Virus record (IMG/VR): IMGVR_UViG_3300032050_000862 | Coordinates: 1-22,767 of that record | Direction: 5' to 3' (one strand) | Length of the DNA: 22,767 bases | Source of the DNA: a virus | Shown here: positions 6,357 to 12,602 of the stretch, piece by piece | Position numbering within the stretch: the stretch's first letter is position 1 | Layout: each line of letters opens with the position of its first letter | Notes under the pieces: generated by a model | Told to the model about the DNA's origin: nothing | Databases searched by the model: none | Seen by the model: the letters and a program-made list of their open reading frames with translations, nothing else | Translations under genes and position numbers: made by a program

Positions 6357-7652
6357 TTAAGAAAGCCACGAGGGCAGGGATTCGGCAGCGGGTGCTGCCT
6401 CGACTGCGCTAAACAGCGGCGCAGCGTTCATGATGACAGCCGGACGGCCATCAGATTCGGGGACCACGGTCAGTTTGCCCGCCAGCTTGCTGACGTACTC
6501 CTGATCCATGCGCTTGAGTTGGCGCTCGGTCAGGGTCACCTTGGTGCCGTCCTTCTTTTCCCACGTCAGCTTCTCAGCCTTGGCGGGTGTGACGAGTTTG
6601 GTCTCGTAGACAGCAGACTTGGGGATGCCCATCTTGACCAGCTTCTCGGCCATCTGGTCTTCGGGCAGTGCCCAAGCGCGGGAGCCACGACCGTTGACCA
6701 GCTTCAAACCGGGGATGCTGCCACCAGACTCCAGACGGCGCAGTGCTTCCTTCTCGACAGCTTCGAGGAGTTGACGCATGAGGGGAGCGGCTTCCATGAT
6801 CTGACGAATCTGGGCATCGTCCATCGTGGATGGGTCTTTATCGGCGCTTTGCTGCGCGACATCGAGTGTTTCGGTTACGACAGGCTGGAACATGATCCCG
6901 ACCTCCTTCATTACATTGTTTGCCAGTGCAGAGCATGACCCCTTGGCACGGCAGAATTTACATTGACTGTCACCCGGTACAAGCGGGGCATCCGGTGCAT
7001 CGGTGGCCGCAGCTTGCGAGATGATTGTACCCATGTTCGCCATCAAGTCACGCACAGAAACCTCGTGCGATGTGATGGGCTTCATGCCCTTCATTGCCAG
7101 CTTGGGCTGGATGATGGTCATGCGAACTGTGCTGAACGGGTAGTTGCCATTGACTGGCAATCGCAGTCGGGCCAGCACACCGTATGCGTACTGCTCAAGC
7201 TGCAAGTTACCCTCGGCTGTGACGATACCCATGCCGTCTTTGTAGTCGATGAGTTCAAGCCAGTCAGGACCAAGAATCTGGCAGTCCACGGTGCCCGACA
7301 GGTCATCACGACCTAACAGGAACTCGGGGTCCACCTTCTGCTCAGAGATGACTGGCAACAAGCCACCCATCGAACGTTCACGGATGTACTCGATGGCCGA
7401 CTTGACCCGTGCAGCACGGTCAGCGTCCACCTTAAACTCACCCTCGTGATCGGTGAAGGTTTCCCCCACCTGATCCATCGGGTCCGACAAGCCGTTCTTG
7501 ATGCAGTGCTCCAGCAGCGTGTGGCTGTGGGTACCATCGGCAGCAGCGGGGCCGCTACCGGTGTCAGGGTACTTGGCCTCCTCTCGAATGCTGCCGGGGC
7601 ACAAGGCCCAGCGGCTGCGCTTCGATGGGGACAGCTTGGCGTGATCGCTCAC
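6357..7652 (-). CDS. DUF2800 RecB-like PD-(D/E)XK nuclease with likely Fe-S cluster
   Basis: A 431-aa DUF2800 protein. The AddB/Cas4-like nuclease core shows GTHSH (40-44), D123 in SGTVDCQ, D136-Y-K138 in LIDYKDG and Q151-X3-Y155 in QLEQYAYG. Four cysteines, C18 (ALCPGS), C231, C234 and C240 (CKFC...C), have the spacing of the Fe-S staple of Cas4/AddB nucleases. The C-terminal 160 residues are helical and rich in Lys/Glu. It is expected to process DNA ends during replication or recombination. The start is GTG 7652, since GTGA overlaps the preceding stop. It is adjacent to DUF2815, a common family pairing. Confidence 0.92.
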   Translation of the reverse strand: MSDHAKLSPSKRSRWALCPGSIREEAKYPDTGSGPAAADGTHSHTLLEHCIKNGLSDPMDQVGETFTDHEGEFKVDADRAARVKSAIEYIRERSMGGLLPVISEQKVDPEFLLGRDDLSGTVDCQILGPDWLELIDYKDGMGIVTAEGNLQLEQYAYGVLARLRLPVNGNYPFSTVRMTIIQPKLAMKGMKPITSHEVSVRDLMANMGTIISQAAATDAPDAPLVPGDSQCKFCRAKGSCSALANNVMKEVGIMFQPVVTETLDVAQQSADKDPSTMDDAQIRQIMEAAPLMRQLLEAVEKEALRRLESGGSIPGLKLVNGRGSRAWALPEDQMAEKLVKMGIPKSAVYETKLVTPAKAEKLTWEKKDGTKVTLTERQLKRMDQEYVSKLAGKLTVVPESDGRPAVIMNAAPLFSAVEAAPAAESLPSWLS

Positions 7653-8068
7653 TTCAGTGCCTCAACGCCAGCGTGGAGTTGACCGTAGTGCTCGGGCTTC
7701 ACATCGTTGATGTTCTGGTAGCCCAGACCAGTCAAGACGCCTTGGATCATGGCACCCTTTTGTGGGCCGAGGGCTTTGTAGGCACCCATCACGTAGTCGA
7801 TCAAGCCCTTGGGGTCACTGAACGGTGCGGCCAAAGTAATAGGTGCAACAGGTGCTGGTGCTGCGAATATGGGAGGCGCTGGCATGGCCGGGGCAGCAGC
7901 CACGGGTGCTTCCACGACAGGTGCTGCAACAGGAGCGGGGGCAGCTTGTACCACAGGGGCGGGTGTTGGCGCAACAGGTGCGGGTGCTGCTACATTGCTG
8001 GACTCCAGCTTGGCAGTCAGGGCAACCACGGCAGCGGTCAGGGCTTCAATCTTGAGTTCGAGTGACAT
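7649..8068 (-). CDS. Ala/Pro-linker two-domain protein, unknown function
   Basis: A 139-aa protein in three parts: a short N-terminal coiled coil (1-24, LKIEALTAAVVALTAKLES), a long low-complexity Ala/Pro/Val linker (25-82), and a compact C-terminal helical domain (83-139, DPKGLIDYVMGAYKALGP and following). The coiled coil may oligomerise it and the linker would tether the C-terminal unit. It starts at ATG 8068 behind CTGGAGAAACTTT, overlaps the upstream regulator gene by 23 nt and the nuclease by 4 nt. Being co-translated with the nuclease and ssDNA-binding protein hints at an accessory replication role. I do not recognise the family. Confidence 0.8.
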   Translation of the reverse strand: MSLELKIEALTAAVVALTAKLESSNVAAPAPVAPTPAPVVQAAPAPVAAPVVEAPVAAAPAMPAPPIFAAPAPVAPITLAAPFSDPKGLIDYVMGAYKALGPQKGAMIQGVLTGLGYQNINDVKPEHYGQLHAGVEALK

Positions 8069-8255
8069 AAAGTTTCTCCAGTTTACGGATTACAGGGGGT
8101 TGGATTGTGAGGCGATCTTCAACGAAAGCCTCGACGATTTCACGATGCACTTCGCTCGGTTTCCCGATCTTCTGTGCCTTGTCATGAAACTGGGTGTGCG
8201 TCTTGTCTGTCACTCGGACAGTCATGAACGCTGATTTGGGTTGGTTGGTGCGCAT
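8046..8255 (-). CDS. Ribbon-helix-helix-like regulator, first gene of the leftward operon
   Basis: A 69-aa protein. Residues 9-15 (AFMTVRV) form a plausible DNA-contacting beta strand, followed by helices 17-29 and 33-47 (PSEVHREIVEAFVEDRL), which is the order of an Arc/MetJ ribbon-helix-helix unit, and a basic tail. It starts at ATG 8255 behind AAGGAAATTATTC. Being the first gene after the divergent promoter with an 18-bp dyad, it is the natural candidate to bind that dyad and control both operons. That link is inference. A short non-regulatory DNA-binding protein is the alternative. Confidence 0.72.
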   Translation of the reverse strand: MRTNQPKSAFMTVRVTDKTHTQFHDKAQKIGKPSEVHREIVEAFVEDRLTIQPPVIRKLEKLYVTRTQD

Positions 8256-8273
8256 GAATAATTTCCTTAACCG

Positions 8274-8304
8274 TTGACGCAGTGTAGCAGACTTGTGCTA
8301 CGAT
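8274..8304 (+). promoter_or_regulatory. Rightward promoter of the primase gene
   Basis: TTGACG (8274-8279) and TACGAT (8299-8304) are separated by 19 nt, again with TGC before the -10. This mirrors the leftward promoter, and the two cores overlap face to face. Transcription would start near 8311, giving a leader of about 76 nt that contains the 8346-8369 hairpin before the leader ORF. Confidence 0.55.
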
Positions 8305-8311
8305 TGTGCAA
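8281..8311 (-). promoter_or_regulatory. Leftward promoter of the replication operon
   Basis: On the minus strand, TTGCAC (8311-8306) and TACACT (8286-8281) are 19 nt apart, with TGC directly before the -10 as in an extended -10 promoter. Transcription would start near 8274, leaving a leader of about 19 nt that includes the AAGGAAA site of the regulator gene. The 19-nt spacer is long, which the extended -10 could offset. Confidence 0.55.
8284..8301. promoter_or_regulatory. 18-bp dyad operator shared by both divergent promoters
   Basis: GTAGCA-GACTTG-TGCTAC is a perfect 6-bp inverted repeat with a 6-bp spacer. Each arm contains the TGCTAC that begins the extended -10 of one of the two opposing promoters, so one bound protein would block both. 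The neighbouring ribbon-helix-helix-like gene is a candidate ligand. Confidence 0.55.
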
Positions 8312-8337
8312 CAGTTTTGAAAAATTATTTTCAGGCA

Positions 8338-8370
8338 AAGAAAAACCCCGTGGTTTGTGGACCACGGGGC
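8338..8370 (-). terminator. Minus-strand terminator-like hairpin in the primase leader
   Basis: A perfect 8-bp stem (CCCCGTGG 8346-8353 with CCACGGGG 8362-8369, 8-nt loop). Read leftward it is followed by TTTTTCTTT, the form of a rho-independent terminator. Read rightward no T tract follows, and it instead sits just before the AAAGGAG site of the leader ORF. It may stop antisense transcripts from the right and/or affect translation of the leader. Confidence 0.55.
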
Positions 8371-8386
8371 TTAAAGGAGAAACACA

Positions 8387-8431
8387 ATGAACTTGTCGGC
8401 AACTGCAATCACCAACGAACCTATTCTATGA
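8387..8431 (+). CDS. 14-codon leader ORF coupled to the primase gene
   Basis: The ATG at 8387 follows a strong AAAGGAG site with 7 nt spacing and opens a 14-residue frame, MNLSATAITNEPIL. Its TGA (8429-8431) overlaps the primase ATG at 8428 (ATGA). The primase ATG has no Shine-Dalgarno sequence of its own, so ribosomes probably reach it by finishing this leader. The hairpin at 8346-8369 ends 4 nt before AAAGGAG. No domain is expected at this length; the role would be translational coupling or control. Confidence 0.6.
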   Translation: MNLSATAITNEPIL

Positions 8432-10926
8432 CAGCCCCTCAAACCGTGCAATCTCATCCTGCGTCAGTTGACGCCTACATCAGACACGGATGGAGCCTTG
8501 TACCCATCCCAGCCAACACCAAGGGGCCGCGCACACCGGGGTGGAACCTGCGAGAGAACGCCCTTAAGGCCCAAGGCGACCTGCCACCAGGCTACGGCAT
8601 CGGCTTGGCCCATGCGTACAGCGGCACGATGGCCCTTGACATCGACAACTGGACCGTCACAACCAGCCTGCTGGCAGAGCACGGCCTTGACCTCGATGCC
8701 CTCTACGCTGCACCCGATGCTGTGGTCATCAACTCAGGCAAGCCGGGTCACGGCAAGCTGCTGTACTCGATGCCCTTTGGCGCTGCGCTGCCATCGAAGA
8801 AGATCATGCACGGGGGCATCACGGCCTATGAGCTGCGGTGCGCCACCGTGAGCGGTCTGACGGTGCAGGACGTGCTGCCACCGTCTATACACCCCGAGAC
8901 ACTGCAACCGTACCACTGGGCAGGCCACGGTCACTGGACCCGTCTGCCTGTCATCCCCCAAGGTCTGCTGGACCTTTGGAACGGGATGCTGGCGCAGGAC
9001 AAGGAGCGCACCATCGCCACGGACGGCACGATTGACGCCTCGTGGGAAGAGATCAGGCAAGCACTCGATGCAGTCCCTGCTGAGTGCACCCGTGACGAGT
9101 GGGTAGGTATCGGCATGGCGCTGCACTGGGCAGGCACACAGACCGACCAGCTTGAGCAGGCGCTGGCTTTGTGGAACGAATGGAGTGCTACCGCACAGAC
9201 CAAGTACCCTGGAGAGCGTGAGATCCTGACCCAGTGGATCAGCTTCAAGCCTGACAAGGCCACGGCTGTCAAGTTGGGGACACTGTTTCACATCGCCAAG
9301 TCACACGGATGGACCAGACCCATGCCCGATGCGTCCGAGTTGTTCAGCAAGATCGAAGTGCCAGTCATGGAGCCGGTTCATGTGCTCGACGGGCTGCGCC
9401 CCAAGCCGCCCGAGATGGACTTGAACGTGTGGCCCACCATCCTGCGCCAGCGGTCGCAAGAGATCTCGGAAAGCGTGGGCTGTGACCCTTTGGTCCCTTT
9501 GTTCGCTGGGTTGGCCGCTGTCTGCGGGGTGATTGACGCCCGCATTCGGTTGGAACTCATGCCGGGGTTCAAGGTGCCCCCGGTGCTGTGGCTCATGACT
9601 TTGGGCGACCCAGCGGACAAGAAGTCACCCGGATCGCGTCCGATGTTGTCGCCCCTGAAGAACATCGAGGCTGAAGACCGTCCCCGCTACGGCAAGGAAC
9701 TGCTGGACTGGGAGGGCAAGGAAGCGGCCTACGCTTCGGCCAAAAAGGGATTCCTCGAATGGTCATCTTCACCCGAGGCTTTGCTGGGTGCTGACCAAGC
9801 CCCGATGGTTCCCGAAATGCCCCCGCAGCCCGTGCCCCTGAAGATTACGGTCAGTGACATCACAAGTCAGAAGCTGGTGCGCTCGGCTGCTGACCGGCCT
9901 CGCGGCCTGCTGTGCCACCTTGACGAGATGAACAGTTGGGTGCGCAAGCTGACAGACAAGACCAGCGGCGAGGATCGGTCTGCGTGGGTTGTCAGCTACG
10001 AGTCAGAACACTACGAGATGGACCGGGTGGGCGCTGGGTCGATCCACTGCGAGAATTTGGCCGTGAGCATCTACGGGAACATCCAGCCAGCGGTGTTCAG
10101 GGCCAGCATCGGGCCATTGTCGGCTGACGGTCTGCTGCAACGCTTTATCCCCGCCATCCTGCGCGGCAGCAAGACCAAGCTGGGCAACCCTGTGCCCGAG
10201 TATTTGACCAGTGCAGCAGCCTGGGAGAATACCCTGCGCCTGACTTATGCGCTGCCTGCACAAACCTACCAACTGTCGCCCGAGGCGTACACCGTGTTCC
10301 GTGAGTTTCAGACATGGTACGAGTCGGCCAAGCAGGACGAGCGGGTGCTGGACAGCGGGCCTGAGTACATGACAGCCTTTGGTAAGCTGGAGGGCTTGGC
10401 TGGCCGGTTGATCTTGCTGTTCCATGTCATCGAGTCCCCATTCAGTCCACAGGTTACGCCCGATGTTGTCAACAGGGTGATCTCGTTTGTGCGCGGCTAC
10501 GTGATCCCGGCCTACCGCTACGCACTGGGCGAGGTGGGTGGTGCGATCAACAACGACTTTGACCAGTGGGTGATCGACCACATCATCCAGAACAGCGCCG
10601 ACATAACCATGATTGACCTGCGCACCTTGAAGCGGTCAGCACGGCGTAAGCTGGACGGCAAGACCGAATGGCAAAAAGATCAAGCGGTGATGGACGCCAT
10701 GCTGGTGTTGGAGCAGGCTGGCTGGGCTGTCAAGATCGAGGAGGAGTTGCACAAGCACCGAGCCATGTGGGCCATCAATCCGAGTTTGGCTACCATGTTC
10801 AAGGACTACCGAGAGACAGTGATCAAGGCCAAGCAGCGCCACGCCGACTACATCTACCGCTACGCCTACGAGAAGGGCAAGGAGCGCAAGATAGTCAAGG
10901 GGTACACCCCGGACATGGACGAATGA
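8428..10926 (+). CDS. Prim-Pol / PriCT-2 / DUF3987 primase-helicase
   Basis: An 832-aa multidomain replication protein. Residues 15-170 look like a bifunctional primase-polymerase domain: GYGIGLAHAYSGTMALDID with D71-I-D73, SGKPGHGKLLY (103-113), and PPSIHPETLQPYHW. Residues 210-295 match PriCT-2 (TRDEWVGIGMALHWAG, ALWNEWS). From about 330 the chain is DUF3987-like, with a P-loop-like GDPADKKSP near 392 and LDEMNSW near 499. The P-loop lacks the usual glycine before Lys. It should synthesise primers and act with the replication operon. ATG 8428 is chosen because it overlaps the leader ORF stop; the frame upstream to 8293 lacks a ribosome site and spans the hairpin. Confidence 0.9.
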   Translation: MTAPQTVQSHPASVDAYIRHGWSLVPIPANTKGPRTPGWNLRENALKAQGDLPPGYGIGLAHAYSGTMALDIDNWTVTTSLLAEHGLDLDALYAAPDAVVINSGKPGHGKLLYSMPFGAALPSKKIMHGGITAYELRCATVSGLTVQDVLPPSIHPETLQPYHWAGHGHWTRLPVIPQGLLDLWNGMLAQDKERTIATDGTIDASWEEIRQALDAVPAECTRDEWVGIGMALHWAGTQTDQLEQALALWNEWSATAQTKYPGEREILTQWISFKPDKATAVKLGTLFHIAKSHGWTRPMPDASELFSKIEVPVMEPVHVLDGLRPKPPEMDLNVWPTILRQRSQEISESVGCDPLVPLFAGLAAVCGVIDARIRLELMPGFKVPPVLWLMTLGDPADKKSPGSRPMLSPLKNIEAEDRPRYGKELLDWEGKEAAYASAKKGFLEWSSSPEALLGADQAPMVPEMPPQPVPLKITVSDITSQKLVRSAADRPRGLLCHLDEMNSWVRKLTDKTSGEDRSAWVVSYESEHYEMDRVGAGSIHCENLAVSIYGNIQPAVFRASIGPLSADGLLQRFIPAILRGSKTKLGNPVPEYLTSAAAWENTLRLTYALPAQTYQLSPEAYTVFREFQTWYESAKQDERVLDSGPEYMTAFGKLEGLAGRLILLFHVIESPFSPQVTPDVVNRVISFVRGYVIPAYRYALGEVGGAINNDFDQWVIDHIIQNSADITMIDLRTLKRSARRKLDGKTEWQKDQAVMDAMLVLEQAGWAVKIEEELHKHRAMWAINPSLATMFKDYRETVIKAKQRHADYIYRYAYEKGKERKIVKGYTPDMDE

Positions 10927-10955
10927 AAAAGGGGACCACTGGTCCCCTTTTTTTA
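10926..10955. terminator. Bidirectional terminator between convergent genes
   Basis: AAAAA-GGGGACC-ACT-GGTCCCC-TTTTTTT: a 7-bp GC-rich stem with a 3-nt loop, flanked by an A tract on one side and a T tract on the other, so it works in both directions. The TGA of the primase (10924-10926) and the TAA of the leftward 38-aa gene (10953-10955) sit at its two edges. Confidence 0.92.
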
Positions 10956-11069
10956 CTTTCGGCCCAATGAGAACTTGAGCCAGCACGATTGACAGAACCA
11001 TTTGGCCGGGGTCATCTGCACCCCACCATCGGGCAGTCGGTTAAGAAGGCAGCGTGAGCACAGCTTCAT
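10953..11069 (-). CDS. 38-aa four-cysteine zinc-ribbon protein
   Basis: A minus-strand frame of 38 codons encodes two CxxC knuckles: C4/C7 in CSRC and C26/C29 in CQSC, separated by 18 residues, followed by a basic WLKFSLGRK tail. This is the layout of a minimal zinc ribbon. The ATG at 11069 sits behind AAGGAGAAACAGA with good spacing, inside the 3' end of the 47-aa gene (29-nt overlap). Its TAA forms the edge of the bidirectional terminator. It is the last gene of the accessory operon. The function is unknown. Confidence 0.75.
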   Translation of the reverse strand: MKLCSRCLLNRLPDGGVQMTPAKWFCQSCWLKFSLGRK

Positions 11070-11184
11070 TCTGTTTCTCCTTCAGCGTGGCCCATGCCAC
11101 TTGGGCACATCGGGCGCACTGGTAGTGGTACTGGGTGCGGTGTGGCGATGGGGTGAGCAGCCAGCGGTGTTTGCATTGGGTCAT
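11041..11184 (-). CDS. 47-aa zinc-ribbon protein (CxHRW type)
   Basis: A 47-aa protein with C4 and H6 in CKHRW and C23/C26 in CARC, the same Cys-X-His-Arg-Trp plus CxRC arrangement as the 30-aa protein at 740-832. A polar helix follows (27-47). ATG 11184 overlaps the TGA of the upstream gene (ATGA) and has AAGGAG 8 nt upstream. The frame extends to 11253, but that part runs through the upstream gene and is less likely. It is probably paralogous to the 30-aa protein, and the function is unknown. Confidence 0.72.
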   Translation of the reverse strand: MTQCKHRWLLTPSPHRTQYHYQCARCAQVAWATLKEKQNEAVLTLPS

Positions 11185-11915
11185 GTGTTCTTCTCCTTGA
11201 GTTTGGCTTCGATTTCCGCATGGATTAGTTCTATCTTTGTACTGGTCACCCAATGACGTTGACCAATTTCAAAATACTCCTCATCCGTCAGCCCAACCCA
11301 TTGCCGCTGTGCTGAACTCCCCCATTGCTCCAAAGGCACGCCGTTTGGATGCTGTTCATCAATCACCGTACATTTAAAACGTACTTCTGGCTCCTGCACA
11401 AATGCTGGCTGTGCGGATGGGGTGGTGTAGAGCATTGCGCCGTCAAGCTCTTTCAAGCGCCTGTGCTGCTCTGCGTTTCCAGAGATGTCGTAAGACCAGC
11501 CAAATTCACTGTCAGCATCATCAAAGACGCAGAGTTTTCCTAACGGCTGCTGCACAGGTGCTGCGGGTGGGGTGGTTAACGCCATGCAAATTTCGTCAGA
11601 AACCAATTTTGGCGTGTTGTTTTGGACGTACCGCACAGCAGCAGACAAAGCCAAAGACCGATCTTCCAAGTGGCATTGCTGGCAATGTCCCGGCCCCGCC
11701 TCGCAATGCGCCACAGGCTCCTGCACAGGTGCTGAACGGGCTTGCTTGATGGCGGTGATGATGGGCTTGGCCTTTTCATCAAACTCACGCAGATCAACAT
11801 AATCACCAGTGGCTGTCGGCTCAAACCTGATAAAAATGTTTGATCGTGTGCCCTTGTATCGCTGCATAGTTTCAAAAAACTCCAGCGCCAAGTCGAGTGC
11901 TTCGTCTTTGGTCAT
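11181..11915 (-). CDS. Modular hypothetical phage protein with repeated Pro/Gln linkers
   Basis: A 244-aa protein built of short segments joined by similar linkers: SAPVQEPVA (61-69), PAAPVQQPLG (117-126) and SAQPAFVQEPE (167-177). The N-terminus (MTKDEALDLALEFFETMQ) is helical. The C-terminal unit (206-244, WVGLTDEEYFEIGQRHW and following) resembles a module common in phage hypothetical proteins (from memory). A cysteine cluster (C71, C78, C81 in the CxxC of GHCQQC) occurs in the first inter-linker block. It starts at ATG 11915, overlapping the upstream stop by 4 nt. No catalytic motif is visible. The linker-encoding DNA carries a 19-bp repeat. Confidence 0.75.
   Translation of the reverse strand: MTKDEALDLALEFFETMQRYKGTRSNIFIRFEPTATGDYVDLREFDEKAKPIITAIKQARSAPVQEPVAHCEAGPGHCQQCHLEDRSLALSAAVRYVQNNTPKLVSDEICMALTTPPAAPVQQPLGKLCVFDDADSEFGWSYDISGNAEQHRRLKELDGAMLYTTPSAQPAFVQEPEVRFKCTVIDEQHPNGVPLEQWGSSAQRQWVGLTDEEYFEIGQRHWVTSTKIELIHAEIEAKLKEKNT
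11389..11734. repeat. Three dispersed ~19-bp repeats at linker-coding positions
   Basis: GGCTCCTGCACAAATGCTGG (11389-11408), GGCTGCTGCACAGGTGCTG (11545-11563) and GGCTCCTGCACAGGTGCTG (11716-11734) are near-identical. They encode the Ala-Pro-Val-Gln-Glu-Pro linkers of the 244-aa protein and suggest the gene grew by duplication or shuffling between these sites. Confidence 0.75.
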
Positions 11916-12064
11916 GCTGTCACCTGCGACATTTCCCAGCCCATTTGGAAATAATTCCAGCGGGTCTGAAGGTTCGTTACGGTGTAGCGGCCATTGTGCT
12001 GCGTGAAGTCCGTATGCCCTTTGGTGCGCATGATGGCTTCGAATATCTTTTGAGCTTTGGTCAT
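11912..12064 (-). CDS. 50-aa hypothetical phage protein
   Basis: A 50-codon gene starting at ATG 12064 behind GAAGGAAAAATAC, ending in a TGA that overlaps the next ATG (ATGA at 11912-11915). The product begins MTKAQKIFEAIMRTKGHTDF, has a central NGRYTVTNLQTRWNYFQMGWEM segment rich in aromatic residues, and looks like a small alpha/beta fold. It shares the MTK start style with the next gene but no longer similarity. I recognise no domain; similar short proteins recur in phages (recollection, unchecked). Confidence 0.7.
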   Translation of the reverse strand: MTKAQKIFEAIMRTKGHTDFTQHNGRYTVTNLQTRWNYFQMGWEMSQVTA

Positions 12065-12080
12065 GTATTTTTCCTTCAAT

Positions 12081-12165
12081 GGTTAGTTCGATGCCTTAAA
12101 AATTGGCAGTCGACGGTTAGTTCGATGCCTTAGTTTCAATGGCCGATGGTTGGTTCGATGCCTTA
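12081..12165. repeat. Three ~33-bp spaced repeats at the 3' end of the HTH gene
   Basis: GGTTAGTTCGATGCCTTA occurs at 12081-12098 and 12115-12132, and as GGTTGGTTCGATGCCTTA at 12148-12165. Copies 2 and 3 begin exactly 33 nt (11 codons) apart and encode the repeated ETKASN tail of the HTH protein. Copy 1, 34 nt away, lies past its stop codon in front of the 50-aa gene. Confidence 0.85.
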
Positions 12166-12455
12166 GTTTCAACGGCTTTCGGTCGTCCCCGGGGCCGCTT
12201 GGGGGCGGCGGGCACGGCGGCGGGCGTCAGCGCGTCGAGCACGGCGGGCGCGATGGCCTCGAGGGTGCCGAGCACGTCAAGCAACCGCATAGCGGCGGCG
12301 CTGGGTGCGCGGGTGCCCGCGATCCATTTGCGAAAGGTGTAAACCGGCACCCCGAGCAACCCGGCAGCGCTGGGTTCGTCAAGGGCACGGCGGGCGACAA
12401 AAGCCCCGAGGGTTGCGGCAAAGGGCACGGCGGGGGCACTGGGTGCGGTGTTCAT
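12117..12455 (-). CDS. Helix-turn-helix protein with AT-hook and repeated tail
   Basis: A 112-aa protein. Residues 15-62 form a Cro/YdaS-like helix-turn-helix: RRALDEPSAAGLLGVPVYTFRKWIAGTRAPSAAA is the helix-turn-helix stretch at 23-55 (described in parts: SAAGLLGV first helix, VYTFRKWIAG recognition helix). Residues 86-93, KRPRGRPK, are a textbook AT-hook. The tail ETKASNQPSAIETKASN comes from an 11-codon repeat. It is very GC-rich and lies between a terminator upstream and two repeats downstream, so it may have its own promoter, though I cannot see one clearly. It may be the accessory operon regulator and a candidate to bind the palindrome array at 14887-15466 (inference). Confidence 0.78.
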   Translation of the reverse strand: MNTAPSAPAVPFAATLGAFVARRALDEPSAAGLLGVPVYTFRKWIAGTRAPSAAAMRLLDVLGTLEAIAPAVLDALTPAAVPAAPKRPRGRPKAVETKASNQPSAIETKASN

Positions 12456-12475
12456 GGTTAGGCTTTCAAGGGGGT

Positions 12476-12503
12476 AAAAAAGCCCCCGGGGTGAACCGGG
12501 GGG
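12476..12503 (-). terminator. Rho-independent terminator, leftward
   Basis: Read leftward, CCCCCGG (12502-12496) pairs with CCGGGGG (12489-12483) around a 6-nt loop and is followed by C and six T's. It lies between the 28-aa membrane peptide gene and the helix-turn-helix gene, so it splits the leftward operon into two transcription units. Confidence 0.8.
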
Positions 12504-12505
12504 AC

Positions 12506-12519
12506 GGGTTAGGGGTTAG
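12506..12519. repeat. Two tandem GGGTTAG heptamers
   Basis: Two perfect copies of GGGTTAG overlap the stop codon of the 28-aa peptide gene. They are the counterpart of the GGGTTAC heptamers at 14413-14426 and 14833-14853, all at gene ends or leaders of this operon. Confidence 0.7.
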
Positions 12520-12602
12520 GGCTTCACCAGGGACGCAATCAGTAAGAGCACGGCGCGGATAGCGGCGAAGATCAGGGAGATGATCACGGACAGGGTTAGC
12601 AT
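12516..12602 (-). CDS. 28-aa single-span membrane peptide
   Basis: A 28-codon frame encodes an almost wholly hydrophobic peptide (MLTLSVIISLIFAAIRAV, then LLLIASLVKP) with one Arg in the middle and Lys near the end. It is long enough for one membrane span. ATG 12602 overlaps the stop of the 66-aa gene by 7 nt, and GGGGG lies 4 nt upstream. Its TAA falls in a GGGTTAG tandem repeat, just before the terminator. A holin-like, toxin-like or superinfection role is possible but not shown. Confidence 0.5.
   Translation of the reverse strand: MLTLSVIISLIFAAIRAVLLLIASLVKP

Noticed and set aside
5865-6938. A plus-strand open frame of 357 codons opposite the ssDNA-binding and nuclease genes
   Set aside because: It is a shadow of genes with strong family signatures on the minus strand.
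8293-8427. Upstream extension of the primase frame to 8293
   Set aside because: It spans a strong hairpin and a separate leader ORF, has no ribosome site, and the Prim-Pol domain begins after 8428.
12081-12165. CRISPR-like or site-specific recombination repeats
   Set aside because: Only three copies, two of them coding and in frame. Better explained as an internal tandem coding repeat.
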